NCBI GenBank assembly: GCA_023426145.1
Contig: JAFABG010000031.1
Span: 62,001-126,000, forward strand
Direction of reading: 5' to 3'
Length of the DNA: 64,000 bases
Source: Bacteroidota bacterium
GTDB lineage: Bacteria > Bacteroidota > Bacteroidia > Bacteroidales > Bacteroidaceae
In this document: positions 1 through 9,760 of the stretch, one piece after another
How the letters are laid out: each line of letters begins with the position of its first letter
Numbering within the stretch: the first letter of the stretch is position 1
Position numbers and translations under genes: made by a program
Notes under the pieces: generated by a model
The model's input: only the letters and a program-made list of their open reading frames with translations
The model's database searches: none
Told to the model about the DNA's origin: nothing

Positions 1-2148
1 AGGGAAGGAGATGTATTGACTCGCCAAGAAGATTCCATCTATTTTGAGAATTTGAAAACCACTAAAAATCTACCCAAGAAGTTTCCTCTAATGGGTGCTA
101 AGGTGGCTTATGAAGGAGAGATCGAACCGAGCCAGTCGGGAGAATATAAATTTATTCTTTATTATGCGGGTTATGTTAAGGTGTATTTGAATAATAAACT
201 AGTTGTGCCTGAACGTTGGCGCACAGCTTGGAATCCCAATAGCTATAAGTTTGCTGTCGATCTAGAAGCTGGAAAGCGTGTGCCGCTAAAAATAGAGTGG
301 CAACCCGATGGCAGTCAGTCTTATTGTGGGTTACGTGCGCTGAACCCGGTTGACTCTAAAGAACAGGGAAAGCAATCTTGGTGGAGTGAAATGACGAAAC
401 AGTTGGATTATTATTTCGTGGGTGGTGCATCGATGGATGAAGTGATTAGTGGGTATCGGACATTGACCGGAAAATCGCCGATTATGCCTAAATGGGCTAT
501 GGGATTCTGGCAGAGTCGTGAGAAATATAATACGCAAGATGAGGTGTTGAGTGCTTTAAAGGGCTTCCGTGACCGGAATATTCCTATTGATAATATCGTT
601 TTGGACTGGAATCACTGGCCTCAAGATGCATGGGGTAGTCATGAATTTGATAAGTCTCGTTTTCCTGATCCGAAAGGGATGATCGATTCCATTCATGCTA
701 TGCATGGACGTATGATGATCTCGGTATGGCCAAAGTTCTATACTACCACTGAGCACTATAAAGAATTTGATAAACAGGGCTGGATCTATCAGCAGTCTGT
801 TAAAGATAGTCTCAAAGATTGGGTTGGCCCGGGTTATCATTATGGCTTTTATGATGCTTATAATGCTGATGCGCGGAAGTTATTCTGGAAACAAATGTAT
901 GAGCATTATTACTTATTGGGCATTGATGCTTGGTGGATGGATGCTAGTGAACCTAACGTGAGGGATTGTACGGACATGGCTTATCGTAAGGCTTTATGTG
1001 GCCCTACTGCATTAGGCCCTTCTACAGAGTTTTTCAATGCTTATGCGTTGATGAATGCCGAAGCGATTTACGATGGACAGCGTGGAGCCGATCCGAATAA
1101 ACGCGTTTTCTTACTCACCCGTTCTGGCTTTGCCGGCCTTCAACGTTACTCTACAGCTACTTGGAGTGGAGATATCGGTACACGATGGGAAGATATGAAA
1201 GCGCAAATCTCTGCCGGATTGAACTTTGCTATGAGTGGGATTCCTTATTGGACAATGGATATTGGTGGATTCTGTGTGGAGGATCGCTATGTGGCAGGAC
1301 AAAAACTTTGGAATAAGACGAAAACAGAGAATGCCGATTATAAAGAGTGGCGTGAGTTGAATACGCGTTGGTATCAATTTGGAGCATTCTGCCCTCTTTT
1401 CCGTTCGCATGGGCAGTTCCCTCTTCGGGAGATCTGGGAGATAGCTCCTAAAGATCACCCAGCTTATCGCTCTGTGACTTACTATATGAAGTTACGCTAT
1501 AACTTGATGCCATATATTTATTCGTTGGCAGGCATGACTTGGTTTAACGATTATACCATTATGCGTCCTTTGGTGATGGATTTCGCAGCCGATACATCGG
1601 TGAATAATATTGGTGATCAGTTCCTGTTCGGCCCTTCATTTATGGTTGCTCCGGTTTATAACTATGGAGATCGTAGTCGGGAGATTTATTTCCCACAGAG
1701 TGAGGGATGGTACGACTTCTATACCGGTGAGTTCCAGCTTGGTGGCGTGAAGAAGAGTGTTGCTGCGCCTTATGAACGCATTCCGTTGTATGTAAGGGCG
1801 GGTGCTATTGTGCCGTTTGGGGGCGACATTCAGTATACTGATGAGAAATCGGCTGATCCTATTTATTTATATGTTTATCAGGGAGCAAATGGCAAGTTTA
1901 CTTTGTATGAAGATGAAGGGGTGAACTATGATTATGAACAAAATAAATATGCGATGATTCCGATGGAGTATGAGGAGGCTACTAAAACCTTGACTATTGC
2001 GGAACGCAAGGGAGACTTCCCGGGAATGTTGAAAGAGCGCATATTTGAGGTTGTTGTAGTGAATAAAGATAAGCCACAAACTTTTGACTTGAAAGCGAAA
2101 GGGGTAGTGGTGAAATATAACGGTGAAAAACTAACAGTAAAACTATAG
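1..2148 (+). CDS. GH31 alpha-xylosidase/alpha-glucosidase with PA14 domain, 5' end cut by window
   Basis: Family GH31 retaining glycosidase that releases terminal alpha-linked sugars. Presence of a PA14 module and a GH3 partner favours alpha-xylosidase acting on xyloglucan oligosaccharides. The reading frame is open from base 1, so the N-terminus (signal peptide and start) lies outside the window; a TTG at 16 is not a convincing start. Visible order, counting from base 16: PA14-like beta-sandwich (about residues 30-115), GH31 TIM barrel (about 145-520), C-terminal beta domains. The nucleophile Asp sits in WWMDASEPN (residue 309) and the acid/base Asp in WSGDIGTRW (residue 386); both are intact. 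GH31 xylosidases with PA14 are around 950 residues, so roughly 240 are missing. The GH3 gene follows after 16 bp, probably in the same transcript. alpha-Glucosidase activity cannot be excluded from sequence alone. Confidence 0.9.
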   Translation, partial: REGDVLTRQEDSIYFENLKTTKNLPKKFPLMGAKVAYEGEIEPSQSGEYKFILYYAGYVKVYLNNKLVVPERWRTAWNPNSYKFAVDLEAGKRVPLKIEWQPDGSQSYCGLRALNPVDSKEQGKQSWWSEMTKQLDYYFVGGASMDEVISGYRTLTGKSPIMPKWAMGFWQSREKYNTQDEVLSALKGFRDRNIPIDNIVLDWNHWPQDAWGSHEFDKSRFPDPKGMIDSIHAMHGRMMISVWPKFYTTTEHYKEFDKQGWIYQQSVKDSLKDWVGPGYHYGFYDAYNADARKLFWKQMYEHYYLLGIDAWWMDASEPNVRDCTDMAYRKALCGPTALGPSTEFFNAYALMNAEAIYDGQRGADPNKRVFLLTRSGFAGLQRYSTATWSGDIGTRWEDMKAQISAGLNFAMSGIPYWTMDIGGFCVEDRYVAGQKLWNKTKTENADYKEWRELNTRWYQFGAFCPLFRSHGQFPLREIWEIAPKDHPAYRSVTYYMKLRYNLMPYIYSLAGMTWFNDYTIMRPLVMDFAADTSVNNIGDQFLFGPSFMVAPVYNYGDRSREIYFPQSEGWYDFYTGEFQLGGVKKSVAAPYERIPLYVRAGAIVPFGGDIQYTDEKSADPIYLYVYQGANGKFTLYEDEGVNYDYEQNKYAMIPMEYEEATKTLTIAERKGDFPGMLKERIFEVVVVNKDKPQTFDLKAKGVVVKYNGEKLTVKL

Positions 2149-2164
2149 CGGGTGGCATAAAGAT

Positions 2165-4396
2165 ATGATGAGAAAATCTATTTTAGGTATAGCACTTTTA
2201 TCAAGTATGGCTGTGACAAATGTAGTTGCTCAGGAGGAACCCCAAAAGCCTATTTATTTAGACGATAATCAGCCCATTGAGGCGAGAATAAATGATGCTT
2301 TGAGTCGCATGACTGTGGAAGAGAAAACACGATTGAGCTATGCTCAGGGTAAGTTTAGTTCTCCAGGCTGTCCGCGCTTAGGGATTCCTGAACTTTGGAT
2401 GAGCGACGGCCCTCATGGCGTGCGTGCGGAGATTCATTGGAATGATTGGGGATATGCTGAATGGACCAATGATAGTTGTACAGCCTTTCCGGCGCTAACT
2501 TGTTTAGCGGCTACTTGGAACCCTGCGATGGCTTATAAATATGGTACTGCCATTGGAGAGGAAGCCCGTTATAGGGAAAAAAATGTGTTGCTAGGGCCGG
2601 GCGTCAATATCTATCGTACACCACTAAACGGGCGAAACTTTGAGTATATGGGGGAGGATCCTTATTTGGCCTCCGAACTATGTGTGCCATATATCCAAGG
2701 GGTACAGAAGAATGGGGTAGCGGCTTGTGTGAAACACTTTGCTTTGAATAATCAAGAAGTATGGCGTGGCCATATTGATGTGCAATTGAGTGATCGTGCT
2801 CTACATGAAATCTATTTGCCGGCTTTCAAATCGGCTGTTGAGAAAGGACAGGTTTGGTCTGTTATGGGAGCCTATAACAAGGTGAGAGGCACGCATGCTA
2901 CGCATAATAAATTGCTGAACAATGATATTCTGAAAGGTAAATGGAATTTCGATGGTTGTGTGATAACCGATTGGGGGGCTGCACACGATACGTATGAAGC
3001 TGCGATGAATGGTCTTGACATTGAAATGGGGTCGTATACGAATGGTTTAACTTCGGAAGCTAAGTTTGGTTATGATGACTATTATCTAGGTAAAGCCTAT
3101 TTGAAGATGGTGCTTGATGGCAAAATTCCAGAAGAAGTGGTTAATGATAAAGCTGCTCGCGTGTTGCGTTTGATCTTTCGTACTGCAATGAACCGTAGAA
3201 AACCTTTTGGTTCAATGAATAGCGAAGAGCACTATCGGGTTGCTTATGAGATTGCAACTGAGGGCATTGTGCTATTGAAAAATGAGCGTTCAAAGAAAAA
3301 AGAGCCTTTGTTGCCTTTAGAGCAAGGGAAGTATAAGCGTATTCTTGTGGTCGGTGATAATGCTATTCGTAACTTGATGCTGGGTGGAGGTTCATCCGAA
3401 CTTAAGCCGCAGAAAGTCATTTCTCCGTTGCAAGGGTTAATGGCTAAGTTTGGCGATCGGGTGACTTTTGCACAAGGGTATGCAGCGGGTCGTCCGATGT
3501 ATGGTCGGGTGGATGTTATTGAGCAAACAGTTGAAGATTCGCTGAGAAATGAGGCTGTGCTGAAAGCCAAAGCCGCTGATCTGGTGATCTTTGTAGGTGG
3601 GCTGAATAAGAATCATTTACAGGACTGTGAAGGTGGTGATCGTTTGTCGTATGCACTTCCCTTTGCTCAGAATGAACTGATAGAGGCCTTGTTGAAAGTA
3701 AATAAGAATTTGGTTGCAGTTATCATCAGCGGAAATGCCGTGGAGATGCCTTGGGTGAAGGAGGTTCCTGCCCTTGTTCAGGCTTGGTATCTGGGTTCTA
3801 TCGGGGGAGAGGCGATTGCCGATGTGCTTACAGGAACGGTCAATCCAAGTGGTAAATTACCCTTTACTTTCCCAGTGAAGTTGGACGATTGTCCAGCGCA
3901 TTTCTTTGGCTCGATGAGCTATCCGGGTGATAGTATCAAGGAAGAATATAAGGAAGATATACTGGTAGGTTACCGATGGTATGATACAAAGAAGATTGCA
4001 CCCCTTTTCCCTTTTGGCTTTGGTCTGAGTTATACTACTTTTGAGTATGCTAAACCTAAGCTTTCTGCTGGCGTGATGCCGGCTGATGGGACAATAAATA
4101 TCGCGGTAAAAGTGAAGAATACCGGTAGGGTGGAAGGAAAAGAAATTGTTCAATTGTATATAGGAGATGAAACATGTAGTGTTTTTCGTCCCGTTAAAGA
4201 ATTAAAGGCATTTCAGAAAATAAAGCTTCTTCCCGGTGAAACTAAGGAAGTGACTTTCAGTCTGACTCCAGAAGCCTTAAAATTCTTTGATGAAGCGGAA
4301 CAGGCATGGGTAGCCGAACCCGGTAAATTCAAAGTCTATCTAGCTGCTTCCGAGACCGATGTGCGGGGAGTAGCAACTTTTGAATACAAACCCTAA
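2165..4396 (+). CDS. GH3 beta-glucosidase, secreted
   Basis: Retaining exo-acting glycosidase of family GH3, most likely a beta-glucosidase finishing oligosaccharides from the neighbouring GH31 enzyme in the periplasm. A signal peptide with a typical ...VVAQE cleavage region spans the first ~22 residues. The N-terminal (beta/alpha)8 domain holds the KHFALNNQE and GRNFEYMGEDP motifs, and the nucleophile Asp269 lies in VITDWGAAHD. The alpha/beta sandwich domain follows at about 370-580 and a fibronectin type III-like domain closes the protein at about 640-740. The length (743 residues) is normal for the family. Two adjacent ATGs (2165 and 2168) are possible starts. A strong hairpin terminator follows directly, so this is the last gene of the locus. 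Substrate is inferred from context only. Confidence 0.92.
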   Translation: MMRKSILGIALLSSMAVTNVVAQEEPQKPIYLDDNQPIEARINDALSRMTVEEKTRLSYAQGKFSSPGCPRLGIPELWMSDGPHGVRAEIHWNDWGYAEWTNDSCTAFPALTCLAATWNPAMAYKYGTAIGEEARYREKNVLLGPGVNIYRTPLNGRNFEYMGEDPYLASELCVPYIQGVQKNGVAACVKHFALNNQEVWRGHIDVQLSDRALHEIYLPAFKSAVEKGQVWSVMGAYNKVRGTHATHNKLLNNDILKGKWNFDGCVITDWGAAHDTYEAAMNGLDIEMGSYTNGLTSEAKFGYDDYYLGKAYLKMVLDGKIPEEVVNDKAARVLRLIFRTAMNRRKPFGSMNSEEHYRVAYEIATEGIVLLKNERSKKKEPLLPLEQGKYKRILVVGDNAIRNLMLGGGSSELKPQKVISPLQGLMAKFGDRVTFAQGYAAGRPMYGRVDVIEQTVEDSLRNEAVLKAKAADLVIFVGGLNKNHLQDCEGGDRLSYALPFAQNELIEALLKVNKNLVAVIISGNAVEMPWVKEVPALVQAWYLGSIGGEAIADVLTGTVNPSGKLPFTFPVKLDDCPAHFFGSMSYPGDSIKEEYKEDILVGYRWYDTKKIAPLFPFGFGLSYTTFEYAKPKLSAGVMPADGTINIAVKVKNTGRVEGKEIVQLYIGDETCSVFRPVKELKAFQKIKLLPGETKEVTFSLTPEALKFFDEAEQAWVAEPGKFKVYLAASETDVRGVATFEYKP

Positions 4397-4401
4397 AATA
4401 A

Positions 4402-4435
4402 AAACAGGGATGTATCGGCTGATACATCCCTGTTT
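4402..4435. terminator. Bidirectional intrinsic terminator after GH3
   Basis: Perfect 15-bp inverted repeat (AAACAGGGATGTATC / GATACATCCCTGTTT) with a 4-nt loop lies between the convergent GH3 and S41 peptidase genes. A-rich and T-rich flanks let it act in both directions. Confidence 0.88.
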
Positions 4436-4459
4436 CTATTTTAAGTTGCCTAGCCGGCT

Positions 4460-6043
4460 TTACTTTAACTTATTCTTATACTCATCCGTACTCAATATTT
4501 CTAGAGCTTTCTGTACACTTTCATTGTTATCGTTCATCACCTGAAAGTATTCACTGATGTTCCATAGGTCACGGGCTATAAGCGCTTTTAGCTGTGTTTT
4601 AATGATAGGGAGAGATTTTTCAAATTGTTCTTTATTGAATTTTACCCCTTCTTTTTCACCTATTTCACGAAGTGTAGTTAGCATCTCATCGTTGATGGCG
4701 AACTTTTCATTAAAAGCCTCGAACTTCTTATATTTAGAAGATAAGTTCTTTCGATTATTCTCAATGTAGTTCATGACAAACTTATTAATAGCACCTTTCG
4801 CTAATAAGTTTCGGTGGTAATCAGAATAAAGTGTAGTATCGATAGGGACGAAGTAGTCTGGCATAATACCTCCACCTCCATAAACGGTACGTTTCAGTTT
4901 CTTGGTCTGAACCTTCAAAGAATCGGGGAAATGAATACTGTCTGCATTCATCAATTCTCCGTGGTTGAAGCGGTCGATCAAGTCTTTATTGTAATCGGTT
5001 AAGCTATCGTAGGGCTTTTGGATGCAACGACCGGCAGGCGTATAATAACGAGCAATAGTCAATCTTATCATTGAACCGTCTGGTAGATCGATAGGGCGTT
5101 GAACCAATCCTTTTCCGAAAGAGCGACGTCCCACAATGATTCCTCTGTCCCAGTCTTGTACGGCACCGCTTACAATCTCACTAGCTGAGGCTGTGTATTC
5201 GTCTACCAATACGATCAGCCGACCGTCGCGAAACTCTCCGTTTCCTTTGGCAAAGAATTCACTTCGTTGTGCTGTTCGCCCTTCTGTATAAACAATGAGT
5301 TCCTTTTGATCCAAGAATTCATTGGCAAGGTCTATGGCTGCATTTAAATATCCTCCTCCATTACCTTGAAGATCGAGGATCATATCCTTCATTCCTTGCT
5401 TCTGAAGAGCTTTCATTGCTGTTTTGAACTCTTCAGCGGTAGTGGCACCGAAACGATTGATGCGGATATATCCGGTTTGGGGTTGAATCATATATGAAGC
5501 ATCCAAACTGAGGATAGGAATTTTATCTCTTTTTACAGTAAACAGAAGTGGATCTTGTACACCCCGTCTTACAATCTTCAGGTTTACTTTCGAACCTTTC
5601 GGACCACGTAAGCGCTTCATTATATCTTCTGTACTCATTTTTACACCGGCGATGGCAGAATCATTCACGGCAACAATACGGTCGCCGGCTAGAATCCCAA
5701 CTTTCTCTGAAGGACCGTTGCTAACAGGTTGAATAACCAATAAGGTGTCTTCAACCATTTGGAATTGAACACCAATACCTTCGAAATTGCCTTGAAGAGG
5801 CTCATTCATTTTTTTCACTTCTTCTGCATCTGAATATACAGAGTGTGGATCGAGTTGAGCCAGCATTTTGATAATGGCTTCTTCAACTAACTTGTCTTCA
5901 TCGACTTTATCTACGTAGAAATTTGAAATCGCAAATTCAGCCATTTGTAGCTTACGCATGGCAGCAGAGCCAAAGCTCTGAGCTTGTAGGGCTGATGTTG
6001 CCCAAACACAAGCAATAAGAACGTATATTCTAAATTTATTCAT
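4460..6043 (-). CDS. S41 family C-terminal processing peptidase (PDZ protease)
   Basis: Tail-specific serine protease of the CtpA/Prc family acting in the periplasm. The ATG at 6043 gives a protein beginning MNKFRIYVLIACVW with a clean signal peptide ending near LQAQS; the longer frame from 6088 overlaps coaD and places a charged stretch before the signal, so I prefer 6043. A PDZ domain covers the FEGIGVQFQMVEDTLLVIQ region through the GSKVNLKIVRRG strand. The peptidase core carries the TASASEI motif with the catalytic Ser and RSFGKGLVQ with the catalytic Lys, so it should be active. It is the distal gene of the GNAT-parE-coaD transcript, 41 bp after coaD. Typical targets are misfolded or processed envelope proteins; the specific substrate is unknown. 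Confidence 0.92.
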   Translation of the reverse strand: MNKFRIYVLIACVWATSALQAQSFGSAAMRKLQMAEFAISNFYVDKVDEDKLVEEAIIKMLAQLDPHSVYSDAEEVKKMNEPLQGNFEGIGVQFQMVEDTLLVIQPVSNGPSEKVGILAGDRIVAVNDSAIAGVKMSTEDIMKRLRGPKGSKVNLKIVRRGVQDPLLFTVKRDKIPILSLDASYMIQPQTGYIRINRFGATTAEEFKTAMKALQKQGMKDMILDLQGNGGGYLNAAIDLANEFLDQKELIVYTEGRTAQRSEFFAKGNGEFRDGRLIVLVDEYTASASEIVSGAVQDWDRGIIVGRRSFGKGLVQRPIDLPDGSMIRLTIARYYTPAGRCIQKPYDSLTDYNKDLIDRFNHGELMNADSIHFPDSLKVQTKKLKRTVYGGGGIMPDYFVPIDTTLYSDYHRNLLAKGAINKFVMNYIENNRKNLSSKYKKFEAFNEKFAINDEMLTTLREIGEKEGVKFNKEQFEKSLPIIKTQLKALIARDLWNISEYFQVMNDNNESVQKALEILSTDEYKNKLK

Positions 6044-6084
6044 AATCTTAATCTTTTTAGTAGTAGAGATTATTGAAACTATTC

Positions 6085-6540
6085 TCAATCAATTTCCATT
6101 CCGTCTGGGATGAACTGACTGATGTCTTTATTGTAACTTAGTAATTCGCGTACGATAGTGGAACTCACACAAGTCAGTTCAGGTTCAGTAAAAAGCAAGA
6201 TGGTTTCTACACCTGCTAGTTTGCGATTGATATCCGCAATGGTTTCTTCGTATTCAAAGTCTTTCACTGTGCGGATGCCGCGAACAATGAACTGTGCATC
6301 AACTTGTTGTGCAAAATCTATAGTCAAACAATCATACGACATAACCTTTACCTGAGGATAGTCCTTATAAAGGTTCTTGATCATTTCTACTCTTTTTTCA
6401 ATCGGAAAATAGGTATTCTTATTTTCATTGATGCCAATTCCAATCGTTATTTCGTCCATAAAGGTGAGCGCTCGCTTCACTACTGAATAATGGCCTATGG
6501 TGAAAGGGTCGAAAGTCCCTGGAAATATTGCTTTTCTCAT
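6085..6540 (-). CDS. coaD: Pantetheine-phosphate adenylyltransferase
   Basis: Transfers AMP from ATP to 4'-phosphopantetheine, giving dephospho-CoA in coenzyme A synthesis. The N-terminal PGTFDPFTIGH motif is the nucleotidyltransferase (T/H)xGH signature, and SSTIVRE near the C-terminus is the second ATP-binding motif. Length (151 residues) matches the family. The start ATG overlaps the parE stop by four bases (ATGA), which indicates translational coupling. Confidence 0.97.
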   Translation of the reverse strand: MRKAIFPGTFDPFTIGHYSVVKRALTFMDEITIGIGINENKNTYFPIEKRVEMIKNLYKDYPQVKVMSYDCLTIDFAQQVDAQFIVRGIRTVKDFEYEETIADINRKLAGVETILLFTEPELTCVSSTIVRELLSYNKDISQFIPDGMEID

Positions 6541-8414
6541 GATGCCAAATCTTCTTCTATAACTAGATTGTCTATAATAAAATTCTGCCTCTCCATGGTA
6601 TTTTTTCCCATATAGAATTCGAGGAGTTCTTTCACAGCATCTGTTTTACGTAGAGATACTTGTTCCAAACGCATGTCTTTGCCTATAAAATGCTTGAATT
6701 CGTCTGGTGAGATTTCTCCAAGTCCTTTGAATCGTGTTATCTCCGGATTGGGATTAAGTTCTTGAATGGCTTTGATGCGCTCTTCCTCGCTATAGCAATA
6801 CACGGTTTTCTTTTTATTGCGCACTCGGAAGAGGGGAGTTTGCAGAATGTATACGTGTCCTTTTTTGATTAAGTCTGGGAAAAATTGTAGGAAGAAAGTA
6901 ATGAGTAACAAGCGGATGTGCATACCGTCAACATCGGCATCTGTAGCTACGATTACTTTGTTATAGCGTAGTCCGTCTAAGCCATCCTCAATGTTGAGTG
7001 CTGCCTGAAGTAGGTTGAACTCTTCGTTCTCGTAAACCACCTTCTTAGTCAGTCCGAATGAATTTAGCGGTTTACCTCGAAGACTGAATACTGCTTGAGT
7101 GTTCACGTCCCGGCTTTTCGTGATAGACCCACTTGCAGAATCTCCCTCGGTGATGAAAATGCAAGATTCTTCTTCTATACCTTTTCCTTTCGGATCGTTG
7201 AGATGGGTTCTACAGTCACGCAGCTTTTTATTATGAAGGTTGGCCTTTTTAGCTCGTTCGCGAGCTAATTTGGTGACTCCGGCAATGGCTTTACGTTCCT
7301 TTTCCGATTCTTGAATTTTCTGTTGCATCACTTCTGCAACATCGGCATTCTTATGCAGAAAGTTGTCAACTTCTAACTTGATGAAATCACCGACATATTT
7401 ATTGACCGTTATTCCATTGGGTGACATATTGGTTGACCCCAATTTAGTTTTTGTTTGGCTTTCAAAAATAGGTTCTTCCACATTTACAGCGATTGCAGCC
7501 ACAAGTCCGTTACGGATGTCAGTGTAATCCATGTTCTTGTTGAAGAATTCTTTGATGGTTCGGGCAATATGTTCCTTGAATGCACTTTGGTGAGTACCTC
7601 CTTGTGTGGTATGTTGTCCGTTGACAAAAGAATAATATTCTTCTCCGTACTGTCCGGTGTGTGTAAAGGCGATTTCAATGTCTTCTCCCTTCAGATGTAT
7701 AATGGGATAGAGCCCCGTTGCCGTCATATTGTCGTTGAGCAGGTCTACTAGTCCATTTCTAGAAAGGATCCGGTGCCCATTGTAAATAATGGCGAGTCCG
7801 GTGTTGAGGTAGGTATAGTTGCGAAGCATCGTCTCAATGAATTCAGGCTTGAAGCTGTAATTCACAAATAACGAGCTGTCTGGTTCAAAGAATATAAACG
7901 TTCCGTTTTCTTCTTCTGTTTCCTTTGTTTCATCAGTCAGAAGATCTCCTTTTGAGAACGTAGCGATGCGGACCTTACCGTCTCGGTAACTACGAACTTC
8001 GAATTGAGAGCTTAAAGCGTTGACAGCTTTTACACCGACTCCATTCAATCCGACACTTTTTTTGAAAGCTTTACTATCATATTTTCCACCGGTGTTCAGC
8101 ATACTGACGGCCTCAATCAATTTTCCTTGCGGAATGCCTCGACCGTAGTCGCGTACGCTGACGCGGAGGTTTTCTTCAACAGTAATTTCAATTTTCTTAC
8201 CGGATTGCATTTTGAACTCGTCGATACTGTTGTCAATAACTTCTTTGAGGAGGACATATATTCCGTCTTCAGCATGTGCACCGTCACCCAATCTACCGAT
8301 ATACATACCGGGACGTGTGCGTACATGTTCCATGTCACTTAAGTGACGGATGTTATCGTCTGTATATTCTACCGCATTATTGTTGTTTACAGCTATCAAT
8401 TCGTTCTCTTCCAT
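6537..8414 (-). CDS. parE: DNA topoisomerase IV subunit B
   Basis: Type IIA topoisomerase ATPase subunit. GHKL ATPase motifs are at EVIDNSIDE and DYGRGIPQG, with GLNGVGVKAVNAL as the ATP lid. The Toprim domain shows CIFITEGDSASG and the metal-binding DADVDG pair. The length of 625 residues without the extra gyrase B insert, plus the typical Bacteroidota start motif HVRTRPGMYIG, favours ParE over GyrB. The parC partner is not in the window. It lies 5 bp after the GNAT gene and overlaps coaD by 4 bp. Confidence 0.9.
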   Translation of the reverse strand: MEENELIAVNNNNAVEYTDDNIRHLSDMEHVRTRPGMYIGRLGDGAHAEDGIYVLLKEVIDNSIDEFKMQSGKKIEITVEENLRVSVRDYGRGIPQGKLIEAVSMLNTGGKYDSKAFKKSVGLNGVGVKAVNALSSQFEVRSYRDGKVRIATFSKGDLLTDETKETEEENGTFIFFEPDSSLFVNYSFKPEFIETMLRNYTYLNTGLAIIYNGHRILSRNGLVDLLNDNMTATGLYPIIHLKGEDIEIAFTHTGQYGEEYYSFVNGQHTTQGGTHQSAFKEHIARTIKEFFNKNMDYTDIRNGLVAAIAVNVEEPIFESQTKTKLGSTNMSPNGITVNKYVGDFIKLEVDNFLHKNADVAEVMQQKIQESEKERKAIAGVTKLARERAKKANLHNKKLRDCRTHLNDPKGKGIEEESCIFITEGDSASGSITKSRDVNTQAVFSLRGKPLNSFGLTKKVVYENEEFNLLQAALNIEDGLDGLRYNKVIVATDADVDGMHIRLLLITFFLQFFPDLIKKGHVYILQTPLFRVRNKKKTVYCYSEEERIKAIQELNPNPEITRFKGLGEISPDEFKHFIGKDMRLEQVSLRKTDAVKELLEFYMGKNTMERQNFIIDNLVIEEDLAS

Positions 8415-8419
8415 AGTTT

Positions 8420-9556
8420 CTATTTTATCTCTTTGGTGAACGCGCGACGGCGCTTATGTTGCTTAGTTTCAAAGTAATCCCATTGTGCTTGAACTTTACC
8501 ATTCAATTCCAATTCAGGGTTGCTTTCTGCAAAGATAAAACCTAATTTCTTATAAACCGGGATTAAATCGGAAAATAACAGCGCGTTAACACCTTTGTTT
8601 TGGTACTCAGGTTTCACAGCTACTAACAATAAGTCAAGCATTTTAGCACGCCGTTTCATAAATAAAGCTTTCAGCAGGTAGAACCATCCAAGAGGGAGCA
8701 AACGTCCGTTGGACTTCTGCAGAGCCTCAGCTAGTGAAGGCATGGAGATCCCTACAGCAACCAGTTTGTCATCACTATCAGTGATGAGGGTAACCATTCG
8801 TAAGTCGAGAATCCGCAGATACATTCTTACGTATTGGTCAATTTGTTGTTGGGTCAATGGGGAATATCCATACAGAGGGCTGTATGCTTCATTCATTAAT
8901 TCAAAAATCTCTTGCCCGTATTCTTTGGAAATCTTTTTCCTGGAGGTGTATTTCTTTACTTTCAGGTTATATTTTCGTTGGATAAGTTCAGAAATACGCT
9001 TATGTTTCTCTGGAATCGATTCGGGGATGTCGATTTTGTATTCCACCCAGTCTGCATCTTTTTCGAAACCGAGCTTCTCCATGTGTTGCGGATAGTAGGG
9101 ATGATTGTAAATGGTGGCCATGGTACTTAGTTGATCAAAGCCTTCGATTAACATACCCTCTGCATCGAAATCGGTGAAACCTAGAGGTCCGGTAATGTTA
9201 GTCATCCCTCTCTCTTTACCCCATTCCTCAACAGTTTTGATCAGTGTGGATGAAACCTCAGGATCATCAATGAAGTCTATCCATCCGAATCGTACATTCT
9301 TGCAGTCCCACTTCTCGTTTGCGCGATTGTTTATGATAGCGGCCACACGACCTACAATTTTATTATCTTGGTATGCAAGGAAATAATCGGCCTCACAGAA
9401 CTCGAATGCTGCATTCTTTTTTTTGTTGAATGTATTAAGCATGTCGTCGTAGAGATCAGGCACAGAATAAGGATTACCCTTATACATCCTGTAATTAAAG
9501 CGAATAAATTTCTTAAGTTCTCTTTTGGTAGAGACTTTCTTAATTGTAATAGCCAT
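8420..9556 (-). CDS. GNAT-fold N-acetyltransferase-like protein, ~380 residues
   Basis: Cytosolic protein of a Bacteroidota family annotated as N-acetyltransferase. The N-terminal half (MAITIKKVSTKRELKKFIRFNYRMYKGNPYSVPDL pattern, cut here) and the C-terminal VAVKPEYQNKGVNALLFSDLIPVYKKLGF segment look like an acetyl-CoA-binding GNAT motif. The length fits two GNAT-like halves. The acceptor substrate is not known. It is the first gene of the parE operon, five bases before parE, with a -7 element at 9581-9588. Confidence 0.78.
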   Translation of the reverse strand: MAITIKKVSTKRELKKFIRFNYRMYKGNPYSVPDLYDDMLNTFNKKKNAAFEFCEADYFLAYQDNKIVGRVAAIINNRANEKWDCKNVRFGWIDFIDDPEVSSTLIKTVEEWGKERGMTNITGPLGFTDFDAEGMLIEGFDQLSTMATIYNHPYYPQHMEKLGFEKDADWVEYKIDIPESIPEKHKRISELIQRKYNLKVKKYTSRKKISKEYGQEIFELMNEAYSPLYGYSPLTQQQIDQYVRMYLRILDLRMVTLITDSDDKLVAVGISMPSLAEALQKSNGRLLPLGWFYLLKALFMKRRAKMLDLLLVAVKPEYQNKGVNALLFSDLIPVYKKLGFIFAESNPELELNGKVQAQWDYFETKQHKRRRAFTKEIK

Positions 9557-9580
9557 ATCTCGTATTTATGATTGAGGAGA

Positions 9581-9588
9581 CAAAGATA
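9581..9588 (-). promoter_or_regulatory. -7 promoter element for the GNAT-parE-coaD operon
   Basis: Minus-strand TATCTTTG matches the Bacteroides -7 consensus TAnnTTTG and lies 25 bp before the GNAT start. No well-spaced -33 TTTG is visible. Confidence 0.5.
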
Positions 9589-9672
9589 CGTGATAATCTT
9601 CAAATTACAACGCTGTGCACGTCAAAAATTACGTAGGAAAGGGGCAGGATGGAATAGATTTTAGCGATCTTT

Positions 9673-9713
9673 ATTGGTTAGGCTAATACTCTTATAACAG
9701 CCTAATTGGTTAG
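9673..9713. repeat. Imperfect inverted and direct repeat in the exchanger/GNAT gap
   Basis: ATTGGTTAG occurs twice (9673-9681 and 9705-9713), and TTAGGCT/AGCCTAA forms a 7-bp stem (9678-9684 with 9699-9705) that G-T pairs can lengthen. It lies downstream of the exchanger gene but has no T-run, so it is not a clear terminator. Function unknown. Confidence 0.4.
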
Positions 9714-9760
9714 TCTGTATTGATAAAATTGTCACGATTTCACTCTGTAGATATAGATCA

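Noticed and set aside
16..18. TTG as the true start of the GH31 gene
   Set aside because: The frame is open to base 1 and the N-terminal beta domains typical of GH31 are missing, so the gene is cut by the window.
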